NCBI GenBank assembly: GCA_016193115.1
Contig: JACPSV010000297.1
Location: 1-5,095, forward strand
Direction of reading: 5' to 3'
Length of the DNA: 5,095 nucleotides
Origin: Elusimicrobiota bacterium
GTDB taxonomy: Bacteria > Elusimicrobiota > Elusimicrobia > 2-02-FULL-39-32
This document shows positions 1-5,095 of the stretch, in pieces (position 1 is the stretch's first letter; every line of letters starts with the position of its first letter). The notes under the pieces were generated by a model. It worked only from the letters and a program-made list of their open reading frames with translations, did no database searches and had not been told where the DNA came from. The position numbers and the translations under genes were made by a program.

Positions 1-227
1 CTATAACTACCCTCCGCACCTTCGCCAGCTCCATATTGGCCGCCGCTCATCACGGTTTTGCCGTTGGCGTCGTAGGCGTAAAAGACAGTCATCTCTTGGC
101 TCCATCTTCCGTTACAAGATTCCCCTGGCTTTTCGTAACTGCCCAAACCGTCTCTTCTAGTTTCATCATTCCAACTGTTCGCTATGGACCAGGTTTTAGT
201 ATGACTTCGGGTTATTTTCGCTTGTCC
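1..227 (-). repeat. Partial repeat unit 17 (N-terminal part)
   Basis: Residues 1623-1697. It begins GQAKITRS, then TKTWSI, a charged loop, and EKPGESCNG, which holds the only Cys seen. MTVFYAYDANGKTV follows, then the beginning of a Gly-rich loop, cut by the window edge. The array therefore continues downstream. Confidence 0.86.
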
Positions 228-3200
228 ATGAACGATGGCATAATCTTGCTCGATACTCCCTGCAGACCAGTTTTTTTCCTCGTCACGACCTCTGGTGGTC
301 CCGATACCTTTAGCGCCTGCCAACTGACCACTCTTATGATCTCCCGTGACTTCCAGACCTTTTACGATATTCCCATCTTTATCTTTTCCGTCCCCATAGT
401 AACTATAGGTGACGGTGAGATTTGTGCTGGAGAATGAACCATCCACATTCTTGGCATCGGTATAGGTATTGGACTTCCACAATTTTGCTTGTCCATTTAT
501 AACTATGTATTCCTGGCTAATGCTTCCTTCGGTCTCGTTGCCAAACACATCCACCGATTTGATCGTGCCCTTACCTGTGGCGGATTCGAGTTGGCCTGTT
601 TCGTCGTTATATTTGTATTCTACTGTGCTCTCGCTGAAGGCCGAATCTAGAGATGGCACGGCAACGGAATATACGTCGTTATTCGAAAAATAATCCGCGA
701 GCATGGTTCGAATGGCTCTCAAACTGACTCCGTCTGCGGTCTGTTTAGCCAAGAAACTGATTTCTTTGCCGTCAGGTTCCCGGTTCCACCCTTTGCGATA
801 GAATTCTTTAATCACTTTAGCCACTTCGGCCGAGAAAGTCTGCGTCACGGTTTTAACGACCTTGGCCTGCCCTTTGAAGATATCGTAGGTTTGAAGACTC
901 ACGCTGAAACTCTCGTTCCCAAACTCGTCTTTAGATTCCGTGGTTCCTATCCCTTCGGTTCTTTTCCCATACGCCGCGACTCTATAGACTCCTTTTTTGT
1001 CTACTCCCGTACTGATGATGAGAACTCCTTTCTCATCATAGGCATAGAGAGTGGTCATAGCTGAAACAGAGGTGGATCCATCCACAGAGGTGGTCGTGGT
1101 TGAAGAAGTAGAACTCTTAATTTTTGCGGCCCCGTGGATGATAAAAAACTCTTGTTTTATGCTGCCTGTGGTCTTGTTCCCAAACCCGTCGTCCGACTCT
1201 ATGTCGCCTTCGCCTTCGGTCTTAAAGACGCCGAGCATGATTGTTTGGCGAGTTTTTTTGTCTGTGTATTTTTTGTCCATGTTCGTTCCATACACTCCGC
1301 CGCTCGTAACCAAAAGACCTTTCTCGTCATAGGCGTTGTACACGCGCATGACTTGGTGGCTCTTGGCGCCGTCCACCCCGCCTAACACAAGATTGCCGTT
1401 GCTGTCCCTATGGTAAATATCCGTGGTCGTCTTTGTATAATCTACAAGCGCTTTCCCGGTTGCGGCGATGGCTTCTTTGTTATAATGTTGCGAGATCGTC
1501 CCTTTAGTTATATTCCCAAACCCGTCATTGGAAATGAAACTGCCTTCCCCTTGGGCGTCAATCAAGTTTCCCGTTTTTTGATCGTTGGTGTAGGTCACCT
1601 TCATCTCTTGGACGTTCGCTTCCTCAGAAAACCTGAGGATATTCTTTTTGTATCCCTGTAGTATCGTTTCTTTTGTCTCTGCGGGAAGGCTCTTCAAGCT
1701 CTTGAACTCCTTGGACCCCTTGTACTCATCGCTGTTATAGAAAGCGTCCACAATGGAATCGAAAGATTCTCCCTCCACATACCGTTGAATCCAATATTTA
1801 AGGCCATCCTCATCCGGTTCCCTACCTAAGGCCTTTTGATAGAGATCCTTCATCGCGTCCAGAAGTTTGGTTGTGACCGTATAGCTGACGCTCTCTTTTA
1901 TTTTCGCTTGACCGTTGATCACCTCATAAGTCTGCTTGATGATACCGGAATTTTTGTTGCCCCATCCGTCGTCAGTCTCAAATGTTCCTTCCCCAAACGT
2001 CCTGCGATCCCACTGGCCGACCGCATTTTTCTTGCCGCCAACGACCGCGTCCCCCTTCTCCCCGGTCACCACATGCCCTTTTTTGTCATAGGCATAGTAC
2101 ACCGTCATCGTTTGGCGATTTGTAGTTTCGTCCCAAGTACCGTCAACTTCCCCTAGAGAATCATCCCAATGTTTTGCGTCCGTCACGGTGGTAGATTGGA
2201 TCAGTTTGGCCTGCCCTCTGTAAACTTCATAGACTTGGGTGATGGTTCCACGGGTTATATTTCCAAAAGAATCCTGATTGTACGTGGTTCCCGCGACCGA
2301 GACGACGTTGGTTAGAACTCCGGTAGCAGTGTTGTAAGTAGAGTTCACCGTCATGTGGGTTTCACTGTAAGAACCATCAAAACTGTTGGAGTAGGAAGAG
2401 TTGACAGAACTGGCTACCTTCGACTGACCGTTGATGGAATAAAAAGTTTGTTGATTGTTGCCCCAGGAGACGTTTCCAAAAATATCGTCGTTTCTGAAAA
2501 CGGTCACTCCCCGGGTGGAGGTGATAGAATCCCCGTATTTCCTGTCGGAATAAACATCTTCGTTCAACAACTGGGTGTTGCCATAGACCGCTGGTTTTGT
2601 GCTGTTGACGCCTACGAGATGTCCATCTGCATCGTAGCGTGTATAAACGATGGTTCCTGACCAACTTTTGGACCCGTCCCAATTGCCTAACACAAGTTTT
2701 CCATGCGCGTCCTTGTGAAATGCGTCCGTCCGGGTGATGGACAGGGTCACCTTGGCCTGCCCTTTGACGGAAGTGAAGTCCTGCCTCATCCACGCTGTCG
2801 TCACGCTGTCAAATGCGTCTATGCTAACACTGGTCCCTTCCCCATGCGCGGCAAGTCCTGTTCCTTCTACAAGCAAGCCGGTCACCTGACTGTTGTTGTA
2901 GGTGACGACCATCGCTTTTCCGCGGACTTCTCCAGAACCGTCAGGCCCGTCGGGCCAGCCCATATAACTCTTGGAATCGTCAAAGTTGGTCGTCATGCTT
3001 TTAGTTTCGGAGATTTTTAGTCTGGCCTGACCTTTAATGATTTCGAATGTTTGAGAAATTTTGCTGTCTGTTATGTTGTCAAATCCATCGTTACTTTTGG
3101 AGTTTCCAGTCCCCGTTGCGCCCGCCATCTGGCCGAGTTTGTGGGTACCATCCACCCACGCGGATTCTCCATAATAGGAGTAGGTCACCGTCATCTCGGA

Positions 3201-5095
3201 GTAGGAACTGGATCCATCCAAATTTTTGCCCGGTTCCTCTAAGGTACCGCTACCGTCGCTGCCGATACTCCAACTCTTGGTCGTGTTGGTTTTGAGTTTC
3301 GCCTGTCCGCCTACAATCACAAAGGTTTGGTCTAAAGTACCTTTCATCAAGTTTCCAAACCCGTCGTTAGAGACGAAATCGCCATGACCCACGGCGCCAA
3401 TGGGTTCGCCGGTCTTCTGATTGTATTCGTAGGTGATGGTCATCGTCTGGATCTGGCCTTCGACGCTGACGGTGCCGATATCCCGGATGAGGCTATCCAC
3501 GGTTGCGCTGTTCATTAACTCGCTAGCGACGTTTATTGACTCGCTTGTGACGTATCCTGATCCGTAGCTTCCTTCCTGCGCGTGTTCTTCCGCTAACTCG
3601 CTCTGCGGGTGTTGTTTCAGAATAATTTTTTTGACTAAGTCTTCCGAAGCGGTCACAGTCGTGGACACTTTCAGTTTTGCCTGTCCCTTAACCACTTCAT
3701 AAGTTTGGGATATGTACCCAATGGTAGGACTGTTACCCCACTGATCTTCCGCGCGGGAGATCCCTTCCCCAAACGTCCTGCGATCATAGGAACCGTCCGC
3801 CTTCTTCTTGCCTCCAAACACCGCATCGCCATTCTCTCCCGTCACTAACTTACCGTTGACGTCGTAGGCGTAGTACATCTCCATGGTTTGAGAAGATTTT
3901 GCGCCGTCCCAACTGAATACGGTGTCGGAAACGGACTTGGTGTAGGTCAACTTCGCCTGACCGCGCACCGCGGTATAGAGCTGATCTAAAACCGTTTTCG
4001 TTGTGTTTTGAAATCCGTCGTCACTGAGACTTTCTCCATGCCCAGTTGCGGCTTGGCCTTCGCCTGAAACTAGTTTACCGTCTTCGGTATATTTGTACGT
4101 GACGGTTAAGGTTTTTCCTTTTCCGTCCCAGCCCATCCAACTCTTAGAACCATCCGCGTTTGCCGTGTAACTGTCCGTTTCGGAAACGTGGAGTTTAGCT
4201 TGATTGCGATAGGAAGTGAACTTCTGTCTCAGATTCGAATTTGTCGTACCTCCAAAAGCGTCTGTAGACTTGGTGCTGCCTACCCCATACGCCGCCGCAA
4301 AATCACCCGTTTTTAAGCGCGTGTTGCCCGTGTCGTAGTAGTAAGACACAGTCATGACGGAGTGTGTCTTCGTTTGGTCGAGACTGGTGGTATCGCTTGT
4401 GGAAACCGACCGCGTCAACCGTGCCTGATTTTTGAAGGAGGTAAAGAATTGATCCAGCTTTGTGGTGGTGACCACGCCAAACTCGTCAATCGTAACGCTT
4501 TTCCCGGATCCGGAAGCCGCCTTTCCGTTCAGGCGGTCAGTTTCACCATCTCCCAAAAGTACGCCGGTTTTAGGATCATAGAAGTAAGTGATCGTTAACG
4601 CCTGACCTATCGTGTCCCCAAAACCAGTTTCGTTGAAGAGAACGTCCTCTCCCACAAGAACCTTGTCCAACCCCATTTTGGTGATCACCCCGTCTATCTT
4701 GTTTTCCGTATAGCTTGCGGTACTGGTCTGCCAGAGTTTGGCCTGTCCGTTCACTTCGCTGAATTTCTGGTTAATGATGGAGTACGTATCCGTCCCCAGA
4801 TCGTCCCTGCTGACGCTCATTCCCCGACCGTGTCCGGCGTTGCCGTCCCCGGATTTGTAGCGGCCTGTGCGGGAATCATAATCGTAGGTGACCAACATGG
4901 CCTCGCCGTTCACGATATCTTTCCCACCGGCATCTTTCTGGCCGCTTGGCCATCCCATCCAGGTTTCGGAGTCCGGACCTTTAGTATGGCTGGACGTGAC
5001 GGATTGCCAGAGTTTGGCTTGCCCGCGGATAGAAGTAAAAAGTTGACCGATCTCCAATTCCGTGACGTTCTCGAACAAATCTTGGGAAACGCTTC
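1..5095 (-). CDS. Internal fragment of a giant tandem-repeat protein (partial at both ends)
   Basis: One open frame fills the window, from the first complete codon at 5093-5091 to the last at 5-3: 1,697 codons with no stop. Residue numbers in this annotation count from that first codon. Seventeen GQAKL-like anchors (residues 24, 116, 222, 297, 378, 470, 596, 688, 778, 889, 960, 1061, 1213, 1321, 1408, 1534, 1623) divide it into related units. Each unit carries a Y-x-Y-D-x-x-G-x-L turn and a D-x-F-G-N-x-T-x-G-x-I-x-Q element, which suggests alternating beta strands. Two DUF4214-like modules lie near residues 1077-1128 and 1423-1475. I see no transmembrane segment, signal peptide, catalytic motif or nucleotide-binding motif. 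The single Cys is residue 1660, and Pro is rare. These traits fit a secreted or surface-exposed structural or adhesive protein, which is inference. Repeats diverge in sequence yet stay in frame, so the gene looks intact and under selection. Start, stop, promoter and operon neighbours lie outside the window. Confidence 0.96.
228..494 (-). repeat. Repeat unit 16 (89 aa)
   Basis: Residues 1534-1622. It starts GQAKLWKSNTYTDA, then LTVTYSYYGDGKDKDGN, which has an Asp-rich turn in place of YDxxG. The loop is GQLAGAKGIG and the distal element is degenerate (RDEEKNWSAGSIEQDY). The second half parallels unit 7. The first turn could bind a cation, but it is not a canonical EF-hand loop. Confidence 0.86.
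495..872 (-). repeat. Repeat unit 15 (126 aa, carries a weak DUF4214-like module)
   Basis: Residues 1408-1533. GQAKVVKTVTQTF leads straight into a helical-looking insert containing NREPDG. The unit resumes at STVEYKYNDETGQLESATG with VDVFGNETEGSISQEYIVI. The insert sits at the same place as those in units 6 and 12. Confidence 0.88.
669..827 (-). other. Divergent DUF4214-like domain inserted in unit 15
   Basis: Residues about 1423-1475. The segment reads VIKEFYRKGWNREPDG, with NREPD at residues 1437-1441, then a DGVSLRAIRTMLADYF stretch. The order FY-(x)n-REPD, GxSxxxI, hydrophobic helix matches the module in unit 12. The Trp after the Gly is lost and the final NSDEY-like motif is weak (SNNDVY). 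The family call rests partly on the matching position in the repeat. It could instead be an unrelated helical insert. Confidence 0.5.
873..1133 (-). repeat. Repeat unit 14 (87 aa)
   Basis: Residues 1321-1407. The anchor is GAAKIKSS (Ala for Gln), followed by a Thr/Ser-rich run (SSTTTTSVDGSTS), MTTLYAYDEKGVLI, the loop VAAYGKRTEGIG and KDEFGNESFSVSLQTY. The AYGKRTEG loop is a shortened version of the RRTFGEG loop. As with units 5 and 11, the unit that follows carries an insert. Confidence 0.87.
1134..1457 (-). repeat. Repeat unit 13 (108 aa, degenerate anchor)
   Basis: Residues 1213-1320. It begins GKALVDYTKTTTD, where the Gln-Ala of the anchor is replaced. It continues with HRDSNGNLVLGG (as in unit 9), VMRVYNAYDEKGLLV, a Lys/Thr-rich loop, and DDGFGNKTTGSIKQEF, which is nearly the consensus distal element. 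Confidence 0.86.
1458..1913 (-). repeat. Repeat unit 12 (152 aa, carries a DUF4214-like module)
   Basis: Residues 1061-1212. It starts GQAKIKESVSYTVT and then accommodates a clear DUF4214-like module before the unit resumes at EMKVTYTNDQKTGNLIDAQG and NDGFGNITKGTISQHY. It is the longest unit, and the insert accounts for the excess. The anchor that should close it is degenerate (ATGKAL). Confidence 0.9.
1710..1865 (-). other. DUF4214-like domain inserted in unit 12
   Basis: Residues about 1077-1128. The sequence LYQKALGREPDEDGLKYW, with GREPD at residues 1090-1094, a G-E-S-F-D-S-I segment and a closing FYNSDEY (residues 1118-1124), follows the DUF4214 pattern of LY-x-x-x-LGR-x-P-D-x-x-G-x-x-x-W ... 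F-x-x-S-x-E-[FY]. This family occurs in bacterial secreted and surface proteins. Its molecular role is not established, so it indicates location more than activity. The module interrupts a repeat unit without breaking the frame. The sequence just after it (to about 1640, through ETKETILQGYKKN) also looks helical and may be an extension. Confidence 0.8.
1914..2216 (-). repeat. Repeat unit 11 (101 aa, RRTFGEG type)
   Basis: Residues 960-1060. It begins GQAKLIQSTTVTDA, then QTMTVYYAYDKKGHVVTGE, the loop DAVVGGKKNA with DRRTFGEG, and DDGWGNKNSGIIKQTYEVI. It is the closest relative of unit 5: same turn, same loop, the unusual WGN in place of FGN, and a 23-bp identical DNA stretch (1987-2009 against 3763-3785). 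Confidence 0.9.
1987..2009 (-). repeat. 23-bp direct repeat, copy in unit 11
   Basis: The second copy of the stretch at 3763-3785, in the same reading frame and in the corresponding place of the related unit. Identity ends abruptly at position 2010. Confidence 0.85.
2217..2429 (-). repeat. Repeat unit 10 (71 aa, shortest)
   Basis: Residues 889-959. The anchor is GQSKVASS (Ser for Ala). Short loops are followed by ETHMTVNSTYNTATGVL and QDSFGNITRGTITQVYEV. At 71 residues this is the smallest complete unit and a good approximation of the irreducible core. Confidence 0.88.
2430..2762 (-). repeat. Repeat unit 9 (111 aa, long loop)
   Basis: Residues 778-888. After GQAKVTLS comes FHKDAHGKLVLGNWDG, then IVYTRYDADGHLVG. 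An extended loop follows (PAVYG, DRKYGDS), then NDDIFGNVSWG. The HKD-x-x-G-x-LVLG segment recurs in unit 13 as HRDSNGNLVLG. The loop looks like an expanded, diverged copy of the AVFGG to DRRTFGEG loop of units 5 and 11. Confidence 0.84.
2763..3032 (-). repeat. Repeat unit 8 (90 aa, MGW type)
   Basis: Residues 688-777. The anchor is GQARLKISETKS, then SKSYMGWPDGPDG (YMGW encoded at 2955-2966), MVVTYNNSQVTGLLVEG, an AAHGEGTS loop and a degenerate IDAFDSVTTAWMRQDF element. It ends FTSVKGQAKV, so it belongs to the FTS subfamily of units 0, 2 and 3 although it sits among YEVI-type units. Confidence 0.88.
3033..3308 (-). repeat. Repeat unit 7 (92 aa)
   Basis: Residues 596-687. After GQAKLKTN comes TKSWSI, a Gly/Ser-rich loop and EEPGKNLDGSSSYSEMTVTY. 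The turn is atypical (SYYGESAW), followed by LGQMAGATGTG and NDGFDNITDSKISQTF. Its first half matches unit 17 (TKTWSI, EKPGE) and its second half matches unit 16 (SYYG, GQLAGAKGIG). Confidence 0.88.
3309..3686 (-). repeat. Repeat unit 6 (126 aa, with internal insert)
   Basis: Residues 470-595. It begins GQAKLKVSTTVTA. An insert of about 60 residues with no YD or FGN pattern follows, then the normal unit resumes at MTITYEYNQKTGEPIGAVG, with NDGFGNLMKGTLDQTF and FVIVGGQAKL. The resumed half is very like unit 12 (VTYTNDQKTGNLIDAQGEG, NDGFGNITKGTISQ). Confidence 0.88.
3459..3647 (-). other. Unidentified helical-looking insert in unit 6
   Basis: Residues about 483-545. It starts EDLVKKIILKQHPQSELAEE, passes through a Gly/Ser/Tyr-rich middle, and continues with NVASELMNSATVDSLIRDI. 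It lacks the REPD and LY landmarks, so I cannot assign it to DUF4214. It occupies the same point in the unit as the inserts of units 12 and 15 and has a similar length, so a decayed or distant version of that module is plausible. Confidence 0.45.
3687..3962 (-). repeat. Repeat unit 5 (92 aa, RRTFGEG type)
   Basis: Residues 378-469. It begins GQAKLTYTKS, with the strand MEMYYAYDVNGKLVTGE. A distinctive loop follows (DAVFGGKKKA, then DRRTFGEG), then EDQWGNSPTIGYISQTY. Unit 11 repeats this loop almost exactly, and unit 9 has a diverged form of it. The next unit carries an inserted segment, as does the unit after 11. Confidence 0.9.
3763..3785 (-). repeat. 23-bp direct repeat, copy in unit 5
   Basis: This stretch is identical base for base to 1987-2009, 1,776 bp away. 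It encodes most of DRRTFGEG. The distance is a multiple of three, so both copies are read in the same frame. DNA identity of this length among otherwise diverged repeats suggests a more recent block duplication, gene conversion, or strong local constraint. Confidence 0.85.
3963..4205 (-). repeat. Repeat unit 4 (81 aa, WMGW type)
   Basis: Residues 297-377. The anchor is NQAKLHVSE, followed by SKSWMGWDGKG (WMGW encoded at 4128-4139), LTVTYKYTEDGKLVSGEG, a GHGES loop and DDGFQNTTKTVLDQLY. Gln replaces Gly in the FGN element. It closely parallels the first part of unit 8, where SETKS and YMGW occur in the same order. Confidence 0.88.
4206..4430 (-). repeat. Repeat unit 3 (75 aa, short form)
   Basis: Residues 222-296. 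The anchor is NQARL, with Asn for Gly and Arg for Lys. The unit has compact loops, a HSVMTVSYYYDTGNTRL turn, the loop FAAAYGVG and a TDAFGGTT distal element, ending FTSYRNQAKL. It shows the core repeat with almost no loop insertions. Confidence 0.87.
4431..4748 (-). repeat. Repeat unit 2 (106 aa)
   Basis: Residues 116-221. It begins GQAKLWQTS, nearly the same start as unit 1. The first loop is long (through MGLDKVLVGEDVLF), then come LTITYFYDPKTGVLLGDG and the distal element IDEFGVVTTTKLDQFF. The F-G is kept but the Asn is replaced by Val. It ends FTSFKNQARL. Confidence 0.85.
4749..5024 (-). repeat. Repeat unit 1 (92 aa, WMGW type)
   Basis: Residues 24-115. It begins GQAKLWQS, then has a Thr/Ser-rich strand and SETWMGWPSG (WMGW encoded at 4950-4961). 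Next come the strand MLVTYDYD and the loop GNAGHGRG. Its distal element is degenerate (RDDLGTDTYS in place of DGFGNxT). The WMGW loop recurs in units 4 and 8. Confidence 0.88.
5025..5095 (-). repeat. Partial repeat unit 0 (C-terminal end only)
   Basis: Residues 1-23. Only the distal half of a unit is present: a D-L-F-E-N-V-T version of the D-x-F-G-N-x-T element, followed by GQLFTSIR leading into the first anchor. The FTSIR ending places it with units 2, 3 and 8 rather than with the YEVI-ending units. It shows that the array continues upstream of the window. Confidence 0.8.

Noticed and set aside
1..20. Possible stop codon at the left edge (the complement ends in TATAG)
   Set aside because: The TAG there is out of frame. 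The coding frame reads AGT TAT AG-, so the protein continues past the window.
36..437. Plus-strand ORF of 133 codons near the left edge
   Set aside because: It lies wholly antisense to units 16 and 17 and has no ribosome binding site that I can see. Its sequence is the echo of the repeat in the opposite frame.
1300..1420. EF-hand or dockerin-like calcium loops (DSNGNLVLG in unit 13, DADGHLVG in unit 9)
   Set aside because: The acidic spacing does not complete a 12-residue loop, and the segments fit ordinary beta-turns of the repeat.
1836..2156. Plus-strand ORF of 106 codons, and similar ones at 1410-1661, 2355-2660, 2703-3020, 3047-3295 and 4362-4598
   Set aside because: All are antisense to the repeat gene, share the antisense pseudo-motif or low-complexity readings, and have no recognisable domains.
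2377..2793. Minus-strand ORF of 138 codons
   Set aside because: It is in a different frame from the 1,697-codon frame and overlaps units 9 and 10. The composition (Arg, Gln, His and Cys rich) is typical of an out-of-frame reading.
1..5095. CRISPR array or non-coding tandem repeats
   Set aside because: The periodicity is at protein level with diverged DNA, variable spacing in multiples of three and an open frame throughout. There are no short identical repeats with regular spacers.
1..5095. Insertion sequence or mobile element disrupting the gene
   Set aside because: I found no transposase-like frame or obvious terminal inverted repeats, and the repeat frame is never interrupted.

Overview
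The whole window lies inside one protein-coding gene on the minus strand. Reading from position 5093 down to position 3, I translated 1,697 consecutive codons without a stop codon. The reading frame runs off both ends, so neither the start nor the stop is present. The protein is therefore longer than about 1,700 residues and is probably a giant one. There are no intergenic gaps, RNA genes, promoters or terminators to annotate, and every shorter ORF in other frames is a shadow of this gene.

The protein is an irregular tandem array. Seventeen copies of an anchor motif close to GQAKL cut it into sixteen complete units of 71 to 152 residues (mean about 100), plus a partial unit at each end. A typical unit reads: anchor, Ser/Thr-rich strand (S-x-T-x-T), a variable DG-rich loop, a strand ending in M-T-V-x-Y-x-Y-D, a turn of the form x-x-G-x-L, a second variable loop ending G-x-G, then D-x-F-G-N-x-T-x-G-x-I-x-Q-x-Y-E-V-I and the next anchor. 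This pattern predicts a beta-rich, solenoid- or shell-like extracellular protein. The YD and FGN elements resemble YD/Rhs-type repeats, but the unit as a whole matches no family I can name.

Three units (6, 12 and 15, counted from the N-terminal side) carry an extra, probably helical segment at the same point just after the anchor strand. The one in unit 12 is a clear DUF4214-type module (LYQKALGREPDEDGLKYW, then FYNSDEY). The one in unit 15 is a weaker relative with NREPD, and the one in unit 6 is unrecognisable or decayed. Larger blocks are also repeated. Units 5-6 resemble units 11-12, including a 23-bp identical DNA stretch, and units 14-15 repeat the plan more loosely. Unit 17 combines features of units 7, 5 and 11.

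The organism cannot be fixed from this window. It is bacterial-looking DNA of roughly balanced base composition, and the protein has only one cysteine and few prolines. Giant repetitive ORFs of this sort are known from Omnitrophota and some other uncultivated bacterial lineages, and DUF4214 occurs in bacterial surface and secreted proteins. A giant surface adhesin, S-layer-like or cell-contact protein is a reasonable inference, but nothing here proves a function.
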